In this document: piece after piece, positions 1 through 7,805 of the stretch
Layout: every line of letters starts with the position of its first letter
Position numbering within the stretch: position 1 is the stretch's first letter
Assembly (NCBI GenBank): GCA_946886855.1
Contig: CAMPJJ010000045.1
Span: 1-42,224 of the forward strand
Direction: 5' to 3'
Source: an uncultured Roseateles sp.
Lineage (GTDB): Bacteria > Pseudomonadota > Gammaproteobacteria > Burkholderiales > Burkholderiaceae
DNA length: 42,224 bases
Notes under the pieces: generated by a model
What the model saw: only the letters and a program-made list of their open reading frames with translations
Databases searched by the model: none
What the model was told of the DNA's origin: nothing
Made by a program: the position numbers and the translations under genes

Positions 1-77
1 CTCCCCTGCCCATCAACGCAGCATCCCACCGTCCGGTCGTCCGGTCGTCCCATTACCCGGAATCTCAAGGAGCCCCC

Positions 78-539
78 ATGTCCCAACGTCTCGACTACAG
101 CCAGATCTCTCCCGCCGGCGTGAAGGCGCTCGGCGGCGTCTACGGTTACGTCGCCCAGAGCGGCCTGCCGCCAGCGCTCATCGAACTCACCTTCCTGCGG
201 ATCTCGCAGATCAACAACTGCGCCTACTGCCTCGACATGCACACGCGGGACCTGCTCAAGAAGGGCGTGCCCGTCGAGAAGCTGGCGCTGGTGCAGGCCT
301 GGCAGGAAGGCGGCGCGCTGTTCGACGCCCGCGAGCGCGCGGCGCTGGCCTGGGCCGAGTCCGTCACGCGCGTGGCCACGACCGGCGTGCCCGATGCCGA
401 CTACGCCGCGGCGAGCGCGGTGTTCAGCGAGAAGGAGCTGGTCGACCTCACGATCGCGATCGGCCTCATGAACACCTACAACCGCCTGGCCATCAGCTTC
501 CGCAACGTGCCGCAGGCTGCGGCAATGGCGGCGCGTTGA
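78..539 (+). CDS. Carboxymuconolactone decarboxylase / AhpD-like family protein
   Basis: A 153-aa protein of the AhpD-like carboxymuconolactone decarboxylase family. Members are small all-helical oligomers that often act as thiol peroxidases. The family signature is visible: an Asn-Asn-Cys-x-x-Cys-x-x-x-His stretch with Cys48, Cys51 and His55, preceded by Glu36, which fits the proton-relay arrangement of AhpD. This CxxC...H pattern argues for an alkylhydroperoxidase-like redox role rather than true carboxymuconolactone decarboxylation. The ATG is preceded by an AAGGAG ribosome site. The gene stands alone and converges on the next gene, ending one base before it. Function in peroxide defence is inferred from family; the reductant is unknown. 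Confidence 0.9.
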   Translation: MSQRLDYSQISPAGVKALGGVYGYVAQSGLPPALIELTFLRISQINNCAYCLDMHTRDLLKKGVPVEKLALVQAWQEGGALFDARERAALAWAESVTRVATTGVPDADYAAASAVFSEKELVDLTIAIGLMNTYNRLAISFRNVPQAAAMAAR

Positions 540-1190
540 TCAGCCGATCGCGCGCCGCAGGTTCTCCCGGGCGCGCGCCTCCAGGCGCTCGCGCAGCGCG
601 GGCGTGCTGTAGAGCACCGGGCGCTCCAGGAAGGTCCTGAGGATCTGCTTGCGCTTCCTGCGGAATAGGAAACCCGGCACGTAGGCGTACTCGTCGCGGA
701 TCTGGCGCTCGTAGTCGTCGAAGCGCGGTCGCTCGGCGCCCAGGATGGCCAGGTCGATGTCGACCAGCACCTGCTCGTCGACGCTGGCCGGCACGCCGTC
801 GTGTTTCGTCACCAGCACCAACTGCCGCACGCGACCGGCGACGTCGCGGGCCACGCCCGCGGCGAGCAACGCCTCATGCGCCCAGTCGGCGCTGCGCTCC
901 TCGTTGCCCGACCCCTTCACGTCGTAGATCGCGTCGTGGAACCAGAGCGCCATCTCGACCTCGGCGGGATGCGCGGCCAGACCGCCCACCTCGTCGAACA
1001 GCGCGAGGCATTCCTCGAGATGCTGGCGCGTGTGGTACTTGCGTTGCGGCTCGGCGTAGCACGCGAGGAGGTCGTCGCGCAGCGCCAGGCCGCTCCCTGC
1101 GCGGCGGGTGTCGCGCGGTGACGCGTCCGTGTCGCTGCCGACGAGCGCGGACCACGCGCGCTGCCAGGATCGTTCGAAGAGAGCGTTCAT
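540..1190 (-). CDS. HD-superfamily predicted metal-dependent phosphohydrolase
   Basis: A 216-aa cytosolic protein resembling the HD-like predicted metal-dependent hydrolases that databases sometimes mislabel as an NMDA-receptor subunit. Visible motifs are a Tyr-His-x-x-x-His element (His53, His57), a Phe-His-Asp core (His85-Asp86) and a later Asp-x-Asp pair near residue 160, consistent with HD metal ligands. The start at 1190 is chosen because the protein then opens with a normal N-terminus and lies 48 bp from the divergent dehydratase start. The frame stays open further upstream, but that part is low-complexity Arg-rich shadow of the neighbour. Substrate unknown. Confidence 0.83.
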   Translation of the reverse strand: MNALFERSWQRAWSALVGSDTDASPRDTRRAGSGLALRDDLLACYAEPQRKYHTRQHLEECLALFDEVGGLAAHPAEVEMALWFHDAIYDVKGSGNEERSADWAHEALLAAGVARDVAGRVRQLVLVTKHDGVPASVDEQVLVDIDLAILGAERPRFDDYERQIRDEYAYVPGFLFRRKRKQILRTFLERPVLYSTPALRERLEARARENLRRAIG

Positions 1191-1238
1191 GTGCGCTGGA
1201 TGGTAGCGGCTGCCGGAGCCCCAGCTACGATCCCGGTC

Positions 1239-2156
1239 ATGGCCATCCACATCACCACCCCGACCGTCGAGTCCGACGCGTTCAGTACCCCGGACCAGCG
1301 CGTCTGGTTGAAGCTCGAAGCCCTCCAGCCCTGCGGCTCGTTCAAACTGCGCGGCATCGGCCACGCCTGCGAGGTCCATGCGGCGCGCGGCGCAACCCGG
1401 CTGCTGTCGTCCTCGGGCGGCAATGCGGGGATCGCGGTCGCGTATGCGGGCCGCCGCCTCGGCTTGCCCGTCGTCGTGGTCGTGCCGGAAACGACCCGCG
1501 AATGGCCGCGGACGCTGATCCGCCGTCAGGGCGCGGAGGTCATCGTGCACGGCAAGAGCTGGATGGAGGCCAACGACCACCTGATGTCGCTGCGCCAGCC
1601 GACCGACGCCTTCATCCATCCGTTCGACGATCCTCTTCTGTGGGACGGTCATGCCTCGATGATCACGGAGGCCGCGACGCAGGCGCCGAAGCCGGACGCG
1701 GTGGTGCTCTCCGTCGGCGGCGGCGGGCTGATGAGCGGCGTGTTGCAGGGCATGCACGCGGTGGGATGGCAGGACGTTCCGCTGGTGGCGGTGGAGACCG
1801 TCGGAGCCGAATCGCTCCATGCGTCGATCGCCGCGGGCGAGCTGGTGACGCTCGCCGCGATCACGAGCCTCGCGACCTCGCTGGGTGCGCGGCGGGTCAG
1901 CGAACGCGCCTTCGCGTGGACGAAGCAGCATCCGGTCGTCGCCACCACGGTGACCGACGCGGAGGCGGTGCAAGCCTGCCTCGACGTGGCAAAGGAGCAT
2001 CGGCTGATCGTCGAGCCCGCCTGCGGCGCCGCGGTCGCGGCGACGCTCAAGCGCGCGGAGCCCGTGCTGAAGGAAGCGCGGAACGTGCTCGTGATCCTGT
2101 GCGGCGGCGCCGGCGCGACCTACGAGGATCTGGCCGGCTGGCGCGTCGCGCGCTGA
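1239..2156 (+). CDS. PLP-dependent serine/threonine dehydratase-like enzyme
   Basis: A 305-aa fold-type II PLP enzyme. The Schiff-base lysine is Lys36 in the Ser-Phe-Lys-Leu-Arg-Gly motif. A Ser-Ser-Gly-Gly-Asn-Ala-Gly loop (58-64) binds the substrate carboxylate, and a Gly-rich Val-Gly-Gly-Gly-Gly loop (about 159-163) binds the PLP phosphate. Length and motifs match catabolic L-serine/L-threonine ammonia-lyases of the single-domain (SDS-like) type, which give pyruvate or 2-oxobutyrate plus ammonia; there is no ACT regulatory domain. The start at 1239 is preferred over an in-frame ATG at 1191 because homologous proteins begin just before this point. Its 3' end overlaps the convergent PIN gene by 37 bp. 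Exact amino-acid preference cannot be read from sequence. Confidence 0.88.
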   Translation: MAIHITTPTVESDAFSTPDQRVWLKLEALQPCGSFKLRGIGHACEVHAARGATRLLSSSGGNAGIAVAYAGRRLGLPVVVVVPETTREWPRTLIRRQGAEVIVHGKSWMEANDHLMSLRQPTDAFIHPFDDPLLWDGHASMITEAATQAPKPDAVVLSVGGGGLMSGVLQGMHAVGWQDVPLVAVETVGAESLHASIAAGELVTLAAITSLATSLGARRVSERAFAWTKQHPVVATTVTDAEAVQACLDVAKEHRLIVEPACGAAVAATLKRAEPVLKEARNVLVILCGGAGATYEDLAGWRVAR

Positions 2157-2677
2157 CCGCTCGGCGTCGGCTGGCGCGTCGCACTCACAGCTTCTCCCCA
2201 GGAATTTCGCTCACCGCCTTTACCTTGGCGACGGAGAGGTCCGCTCTTTCGCCATGACGCTCTCGGCTCCTCTTCATCGATGCTGAGCAGCTCCGCGCCT
2301 GGCAACCGCGAGGCGCGACGGTCAAAGGTGTAAAGCGGCCCCTGCCTCTCCCACGCCGAGATTCGTGCGTGCATGCAGTCGGCAAAGTCCGCTTCGCACA
2401 GCTTGAACACGGCGAGCGCGTCGCCCATCGCCATCTCCTTGTCGAAGAAGAAGTCCCTGGCATCCAGGATCACTGACATCGCATCGATGATCTCCTGCTT
2501 TTCGAAGCTGAAGCAGCTGCGAAGGACCCACTCGCACTCAAGCAAGACGGTCACCGGTACGTACAGCTTCTCGCCCTGCGCGGCATACCTCTGGCGCAGG
2601 CGGACCGCAGCTTCGGACTGCCTTTGATTGTCCTGAATGATGCAGCGGATCAGGACGTTCGTATCGATGGATCCCAT
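2120..2677 (-). CDS. PIN-domain ribonuclease, VapC-like toxin
   Basis: A 185-aa protein whose first ~130 residues form a PIN nuclease domain. The four expected acidic residues are visible: Asp5 in the Ile-Asp-Thr-Asn-Val-Leu start, Glu47 in Leu-Leu-Glu-Cys-Glu-Trp, Asp97/Asp100 in Ala-Asp-Phe-Ala-Asp, and Asp119 in Thr-Phe-Asp-Arg. PIN proteins of VapBC pairs cut RNA and are held by a DNA-binding antitoxin. The start overlaps the stop of the upstream AbrB-like gene by one base (TGATG), so the two are translationally coupled. Odd: VapC proteins usually end near residue 130-140. Here an Arg/Ser-rich tail of about 50 residues runs into the end of the dehydratase gene and contains a repeated Ala-Thr-Arg-Gln-Pro. 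The tail may result from loss of the native stop. Confidence 0.85.
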   Translation of the reverse strand: MGSIDTNVLIRCIIQDNQRQSEAAVRLRQRYAAQGEKLYVPVTVLLECEWVLRSCFSFEKQEIIDAMSVILDARDFFFDKEMAMGDALAVFKLCEADFADCMHARISAWERQGPLYTFDRRASRLPGAELLSIDEEEPRASWRKSGPLRRQGKGGERNSWGEAVSATRQPTPSGQRATRQPARSS

Positions 2678-2898
2678 CAGCGGAACGGGTTCATGTCTTC
2701 GATCGACACCGTTTTTCCGTTGCGCGGCGTCAGCATCCCCACCAAGTCATCCAAGGTTTTGGTTTTGGCACGTACATAGAGGCTGCCGTCACCACGGATA
2801 TCCCAGACGAACGGGGTGCCGGGTTTTGCTTCCAGCTCTTTCAGGATCGCCGCGGGCACCTGCAGGGTGCCCTGCTCGCTCAGAAACGTCTCATGCAT
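2677..2898 (-). CDS. AbrB/SpoVT-type antitoxin (partner of PIN toxin)
   Basis: A 73-aa swapped-hairpin (SpoVT/AbrB, VapB/MazE-like) protein. It begins with a Gly-Thr-Leu-Gln-Val-Pro-Ala-Ala-Ile segment typical of the DNA-binding beta-hairpin. The C-terminal half (Asp-Asp-Leu-Val-Gly-Met-Leu) is the type that wraps VapC toxins. The start at 2898 is preferred because a GGAG lies six bases upstream; an ATG at 2910 in the same frame is the alternative (77 aa). Its stop shares a base with the PIN start. It most likely neutralises the PIN protein and autoregulates the block. The function is inferred from family and coupling. Confidence 0.82.
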   Translation of the reverse strand: MHETFLSEQGTLQVPAAILKELEAKPGTPFVWDIRGDGSLYVRAKTKTLDDLVGMLTPRNGKTVSIEDMNPFR

Positions 2899-3100
2899 GG
2901 CCTTCTCCATTCAGTGAGTCACCGGGTTCCGGCCGCGGCGCTTGTTCCGCGACCGGCTTCTTCGACTTCGCAACGACGCGGAGGCTCCCGTCCTCCATCA
3001 ACGCCCAGACGAAGCGCGTGCCAAGCTTGGCGCCGACGGCTTTCCGGATGTCCTTGGGGACGACGATCCGACCGTTCATCTCCATCTTCGATATCGGCAT
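2891..3100 (-). CDS. Second AbrB/SpoVT-domain protein
   Basis: A 69-aa swapped-hairpin DNA-binding domain protein. The signature Gly-Arg-Ile-Val-Val-Pro-Lys-Asp-Ile-Arg-Lys near residues 9-19 is textbook AbrB/MazE/SpoVT. It is followed by a core similar to the next gene (Gly-Thr-x-Phe-Val-Trp ... Asp-Gly-Ser-Leu), so the two look like a tandem duplication. It overlaps the downstream antitoxin by 8 to 20 bases depending on start choice. The start at 3100 is chosen because it follows an AAGGAG-type site; the open frame upstream is a shadow. It may be a co-regulator or an antitoxin whose toxin has been lost. Confidence 0.78.
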   Translation of the reverse strand: MPISKMEMNGRIVVPKDIRKAVGAKLGTRFVWALMEDGSLRVVAKSKKPVAEQAPRPEPGDSLNGEGHA

Positions 3101-3209
3101 CACACTCTCCTTGCGAAGCGATGCAGCCACTCTAGGAAAACGTCGACCCGGCCGCCATGACCTGCACTTGTCGACCTGGCGTCCCCGCCACCTCGACAAG
3201 GCATCGCCC

Positions 3210-6200
3210 TCACGCGGATGAGTGGACTTCCCGGCGATACACCCACCGGTACAGCACCGGCAGCACCAGCAAGGTCAGCGCGGTCGAGGACAGGATCCCG
3301 CCGATGACCACTGTCGCCAGCGGCCGCTGCACCTCGGCGCCGGTGCCCGTCGCCAGCGCCATCGGCACGAATCCGAGCGACGCCACCAACGCCGTCATCA
3401 GCACCGGTCGCAAGCGCGTCAACGCCCCCTCGTGGATGGCCTCCTCCAACGGGCGGCCCTGCTCCCTCAACTGGCGGATGAAGGAGATCATCACCAGCCC
3501 GTTGAGCACGGCCACGCCGCTCAAGGCAATGAAGCCCACCGCCGCCGAGATCGACAGCGGGATCCCCCGCAGCCACAGCGCCAGCACGCCGCCGGTCAGC
3601 GCGAAAGGAATGCCCGAGAACACCAGCAAGCCGTCCCGCGCGTTGCCGAACATCGCGAACAGCAGCACGAAGACCAGTCCCAGCGCCAGCGGCACCACGA
3701 CGCGCAGGCGCTCGCTGGCCGACTGCAGGTTCTCGAACTGGCCGCCCCAGCCCAGCCAGTAGCCCGACGGCAACGCCACCTGCGCGCTCACCGCCTGCTG
3801 CGCCTCTGCGACGAATGAGCCCAGGTCCCGGCCGCGCACGTTCGCGCTCACGACGACGCGTCGCTTGCCATCCTCCCGGCTGACCTGGTTGGGCCCCGGC
3901 GCCAGCGACAGCGTCGCGACCTCGGACAAGGGCAGGAAACGCGCCGCGCCATCCGCCCCCTTGGGCAGCGGCACCGGCAGCCGCTCGATCGCCGCCAGGT
4001 CCGTGCGCAAGGCCTCGGGCAGGCGCACGACGAGCGCGAAGCGCCGGTCGCCCTCGAACAACGTGCCCGCATGCGCGCCGCCCGTCGCCGTCGCGACCAG
4101 CTGCTGCACGTCCTGCAGGTTCAGGCCATGACGCCCCGCCTTCTCGCGGTCGATGTCGACGGTGAGCATCGGCAGTCCGGTCGTCTGTTCGACGTTGACT
4201 TCGGCCGCGCCGTCGAGTCCCCCCAGCACCGCGGCGATCTTCGCCGCCGCCGCGTTGAGCTGGTCCATGTCGTCGCCGAAGACCTTGACCGCCACGTCCG
4301 AACGCACGCCCGAGATCAGCTCGTTGAAGCGCAGCTGGATCGGCTGCGAGAACTCGTAGTTCTGGCCGGGCAGCGTCGCGAGTTCCGCCTGCACCGCGGC
4401 GATCAGCACGTCGCGCGTGCGGCGCGGCTCGGGCCACTGGTCCTGCGGCTTGAGCATCACGTAGGCGTCGGAGATGTTGGGCGGCATCGGGTCCGCGGCG
4501 ATCTCGGCCGTGCCGGTGCGCGAGAACACGCGCTCGATCTCCGGGAACTTCTGCTTCAGCCGCGCCTCCATCTGCTGCTGCATCGCCACCGACTGCGTCA
4601 GGCTGGTGCCCGGCAGCCGCAGCGCCTGCACCGCGAAGTCGCCTTCATTGAGGCTGGGCACGAACTCGCTGCCCAGCCGCGTCGCCAGCAAGGTCGACAG
4701 CACCACCGCCACCACGGCGCCGGTGATCACCACCGGCCGCGCGCCCATCGCCTGGACCAGCAGCGGCTCATACGCGCGGTGCGCCCAGGCCATCAGGCGG
4801 CTCTCCTTCTCCTGCACCTTGTCGCCGATGAACAGCGCCACCGCCGCCGGCACGAAGGTGATCGACAGGATCATCGCGCCGAGCAGCGCCATCACCACCG
4901 TCACCGCCATCGGATGGAACATCCGCCCCTCCACGCCGGTCAGCGCGAAGATCGGCAGGTAGACCACCATGATGATCAGCTGCCCGAACAGCAGCGGCCG
5001 GCGCGCCTCCTGCGCCGCGGCGAAGACCTCGTGGAAGCGCTCGCCGCGCGTCAGCGGCCGGCCCAGCCGCGACTGCGCATGCGCCAGGCGCCGCACGCAG
5101 TTCTCGACGATCACGACCGCGCCGTCCACGATGATCCCGAAGTCCAGCGCGCCCAGGCTCATCAGGTTGGCGCTGACCTTCTGACCGACCATGCCGGTGA
5201 AGGTGAACAGCATGGACAGCGGGATCACCATCGCGGTCAGCACCGCCGCGCGCAGATTGCCCAGGAACAGGAAGAGCACGGCGATCACCAGCACCGCGCC
5301 CTCGACCAGGTTGCGCTTGACCGTCGCGATGGCCTTGTCCACCAGCACCGTGCGGTCGTAGACGGTGACCACATGCACGCCCGGGGGCAGCGTGGTCGCC
5401 ACCTCCTTCATCTTGCGGTCCACCGCCTGCGCGACGCTGCGGCTGTTCTCGCCGATCAGCATGAAGACGGTGCCCAGCACCACCTCGCGGCCGTTGTCGG
5501 TGGCCGCGCCGCTGCGCAGCTCCTTGCCGATGCCGACCTGCGCCACGTCGCGCACCCGCACCGGCACGCCGCCGTCGGCACGCAGCACGACGTTGCCGAT
5601 GTCGGCGAGGTCGCGCAGCTGCCCCGGCGCGCGGATCAGGTACTGCTCGCCGCGGCGTTCGATGTAGCCGGCGCCGACGTTGGCGTTGTTGCGCTCCAGC
5701 GCCTGCACCACCTCCGCCAGCGTCAGCCCGTGCGACGACAGCCGCCCGGGATCGGGCGCCACCTCGAACTCCCTGGCGAAGCCGCCGATCGTGTTGACCT
5801 CGGTCACGCCCGGCACGTTGCGCAGCTGCGGCTTGACCACCCAGTCCTGGATCTCGCGCAGGTCGATCGGCGTGTAGGGCGTGCCGTCCGGCTTGCGCGC
5901 ACCCTCCTCCGCCTCGATGGTCCATTGGTAGATCTCGCCCAGGCCCGTCGACACCGGCCCCATCGCCGGCGTGAGTCCGTCGGGCAGGTGCTCGCGCGCG
6001 GCCTGCAGCCGCTCGTTGACCAGTTGGCGCGCGAAGTGGATGTCGGTGCCGTCGCGGAAGATCACCGTCACCTGCGACAGGCCGTAACGCGACAGCGAGC
6101 GCGTCTGCTTCAGCCCCGGCAGGCCCGCCATCGCGGTCTCCACGGGGAAGGTCACGCGCTGCTCCGCCTCCAGCGGCGAGTAGCCCGGCGCGCCGGTGTT

Positions 6201-6347
6201 GATCTGCACCTGCACGTTGGTGATGTCGGGCACGGCGTCGATGGGCAGCTTCTGGTAACTGAACACGCCCAGCGCGGCCATGCCGAGCACGGCCGCGAGC
6301 ACCAGCCATCGATGCTCGATGGCGAATCGGATGATGCGTTCGAACAT
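3210..6347 (-). CDS. czcA: CzcA-type heavy-metal efflux RND permease
   Basis: A 1045-aa inner-membrane proton-driven RND pump of the heavy-metal efflux (HME) family. The protein starts Met-Phe-Glu-Arg-Ile-Ile-Arg-Phe-Ala-Ile-Glu like other CzcA/CusA proteins. Transmembrane helix IV carries Asp402, Asp408 and Glu415 within Asp-Phe-Gly-Ile-Ile-Val-Asp-Gly-Ala-Val-Val-Ile-Val-Glu-Asn. This matches the HME1 signature linked to Co/Zn/Cd export in Cupriavidus CzcA; Cu/Ag pumps differ here. Two large periplasmic loops and twelve membrane helices are implied by the hydrophobic pattern. It follows the adaptor with a short gap and forms the last gene of czcCBA. Divalent-cation specificity is inferred from the motif. 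Confidence 0.95.
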   Translation of the reverse strand: MFERIIRFAIEHRWLVLAAVLGMAALGVFSYQKLPIDAVPDITNVQVQINTGAPGYSPLEAEQRVTFPVETAMAGLPGLKQTRSLSRYGLSQVTVIFRDGTDIHFARQLVNERLQAAREHLPDGLTPAMGPVSTGLGEIYQWTIEAEEGARKPDGTPYTPIDLREIQDWVVKPQLRNVPGVTEVNTIGGFAREFEVAPDPGRLSSHGLTLAEVVQALERNNANVGAGYIERRGEQYLIRAPGQLRDLADIGNVVLRADGGVPVRVRDVAQVGIGKELRSGAATDNGREVVLGTVFMLIGENSRSVAQAVDRKMKEVATTLPPGVHVVTVYDRTVLVDKAIATVKRNLVEGAVLVIAVLFLFLGNLRAAVLTAMVIPLSMLFTFTGMVGQKVSANLMSLGALDFGIIVDGAVVIVENCVRRLAHAQSRLGRPLTRGERFHEVFAAAQEARRPLLFGQLIIMVVYLPIFALTGVEGRMFHPMAVTVVMALLGAMILSITFVPAAVALFIGDKVQEKESRLMAWAHRAYEPLLVQAMGARPVVITGAVVAVVLSTLLATRLGSEFVPSLNEGDFAVQALRLPGTSLTQSVAMQQQMEARLKQKFPEIERVFSRTGTAEIAADPMPPNISDAYVMLKPQDQWPEPRRTRDVLIAAVQAELATLPGQNYEFSQPIQLRFNELISGVRSDVAVKVFGDDMDQLNAAAAKIAAVLGGLDGAAEVNVEQTTGLPMLTVDIDREKAGRHGLNLQDVQQLVATATGGAHAGTLFEGDRRFALVVRLPEALRTDLAAIERLPVPLPKGADGAARFLPLSEVATLSLAPGPNQVSREDGKRRVVVSANVRGRDLGSFVAEAQQAVSAQVALPSGYWLGWGGQFENLQSASERLRVVVPLALGLVFVLLFAMFGNARDGLLVFSGIPFALTGGVLALWLRGIPLSISAAVGFIALSGVAVLNGLVMISFIRQLREQGRPLEEAIHEGALTRLRPVLMTALVASLGFVPMALATGTGAEVQRPLATVVIGGILSSTALTLLVLPVLYRWVYRREVHSSA

Positions 6348-6357
6348 GTCGTCCCCG

Positions 6358-7797
6358 TCAGTGCGAATGCGTCGCCGAGCCCTTGCCGGCCTCGGACTTG
6401 ATGACGAAGGCGTTGACCGCCGCGACCTTCGCGCCGGCCCTCAGGCCGTCGACGATCTCGAGGCGCCGGCCGTCGCCGCGGCCGGTCTTCACCGGCTGCG
6501 CCGCGAAGCCCTCGGCGGTGCGCACGAAGACGACCTGCCGGTCCTCGAAGACCTGCACCGCGTCCGCCGCGACCGTCACCGGCGCGGAGGTTTCGCCCGT
6601 CATGACGTCGACGTTGACGAACAGCCCGGGCCGCCAGGCGCGTTCCGGGTTGGCGAGCGAGATCCGCGCCTGCGCGGTGCGGCTCTGACCGCCGATCAGC
6701 GGACCGACGTAGGCGACGGTGCCATCGGCCGATTGCTCGAACGCGGCGGAGCGCACCACCGCGCGCTCGCCGACGCGCACCTTGGCCAGGTCGCCGGCCG
6801 GCACGTCGATGCGCGCCCACACGGTGCGCAGGTCCGACAGGACGAAGACGCTCGCGTCCTCCTTCACCTGCTCGCCCAGCGTCAGGTGCTTCTCGACGAC
6901 CACGCCGTCGAACGGCGCGCGCAGCTCGAAGCGCGTGAGCGCGCTGCCACCGCCCGCCGTCATCCCTGTCGCCCTACCCGTCGTGGCGCCGATCGTGGCG
7001 CCGATCGCGAGCAGCTTCTGGCGCGCGTTCGCCACGGCGATCTCGGCCTCGCGCAGGGCCTGCTCGGCCACGTCGACGTCCTGCCGGGGAGAGATCTTTT
7101 CCTCCCACAGTTTCAGTTCTCGGTCGAAGGTCTTGCGCGCCAGCTGCTCGCGCTTCTGGGCGGCGAGCAGTTCGCTGCGCTGGTCCGACACCTGCGCGCT
7201 GGCGATCACCGCCAGCAGATCGCCCTTGCGCACGGACTGCCCGAGCGTCGCGGGCACCGCCTCGACCACGCCGGCCACGCGCGGCACGACGTGGGCGGTG
7301 CGGTCCTCGTTGAAGCCGATCTCGCCGGGCAGGCGCGTCGTCGTCCGGATCGTCGCGGGGCCGGCGGTCTCCAGCACGATCGCGGCGGCCTGGATCTGCG
7401 CCGCGGACATCGCGATCACCTCGGGCTCGTTCACGGCATGGCCGTGGCCGTCGTCCTTCCCAGCGGCATGGCCCGCCGCATCCGCCCCGGCGTCCTTCGC
7501 GCCGTGGCCGCCGGACGCCTGCTTGTCGCCCGGTCTGGCGGCCTCGGCGCCACTGGCCTGGTCGTCCTTGTGCGCCCCCGAGTCCTTCTTTCCGGCGTGA
7601 CCGTGGTCGTCATGCCCCTCCTCGGCGTGCTGGCCGTGCTCACCGTGGCCGCCCTCGGTGGAGGTCGCCGGCCCGGTGGCCAGGAGAGCCGCGCCGCCGC
7701 CCAGGCCGATCGCCACCAGCACCGCGATCGCGATCAGTTGGCGCTTCGGCAGTCCGCGTCCGGAGGACGTCTTGTCGTCTTGCTTGTTGAAATTCAT
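6358..7797 (-). CDS. czcB: CzcB-type periplasmic adaptor of metal efflux RND pump
   Basis: A 479-aa membrane-fusion protein linking CzcA to the outer-membrane channel. Residues about 18-40 form one membrane anchor (Arg-Gln-Leu-Ile-Ala-Ile-Ala-Val-Leu-Val-Ala-Ile). A long His/Asp/Gly-rich stretch follows (about residues 47-125), typical of CzcB proteins and likely binding metal in the periplasm. The rest shows the barrel-sandwich/lipoyl hairpin pattern (Gly-Val-Val-Glu-Ala-Val-Pro-Ala-Thr-Leu-Gly-Gln) with a coiled-coil hairpin of Lys-Arg-Glu-Gln-Leu-Ala type. The protein ends His-Ser-His. The start is the ATG at 7797, eight bases after the czcC stop, so the genes are one transcript. A small 12-bp duplication near 6985-7010 gives a repeated Ile-Gly-Ala-Thr. 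Confidence 0.94.
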   Translation of the reverse strand: MNFNKQDDKTSSGRGLPKRQLIAIAVLVAIGLGGGAALLATGPATSTEGGHGEHGQHAEEGHDDHGHAGKKDSGAHKDDQASGAEAARPGDKQASGGHGAKDAGADAAGHAAGKDDGHGHAVNEPEVIAMSAAQIQAAAIVLETAGPATIRTTTRLPGEIGFNEDRTAHVVPRVAGVVEAVPATLGQSVRKGDLLAVIASAQVSDQRSELLAAQKREQLARKTFDRELKLWEEKISPRQDVDVAEQALREAEIAVANARQKLLAIGATIGATTGRATGMTAGGGSALTRFELRAPFDGVVVEKHLTLGEQVKEDASVFVLSDLRTVWARIDVPAGDLAKVRVGERAVVRSAAFEQSADGTVAYVGPLIGGQSRTAQARISLANPERAWRPGLFVNVDVMTGETSAPVTVAADAVQVFEDRQVVFVRTAEGFAAQPVKTGRGDGRRLEIVDGLRAGAKVAAVNAFVIKSEAGKGSATHSH

Positions 7798-7805
7798 CGT
7801 CGTTC

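Noticed and set aside
4071..6401. 776-codon open frame on the plus strand opposite czcA
   Set aside because: Antisense shadow of a real, motif-complete gene; composition is His/Arg-rich as expected from complementing GC-rich codons.
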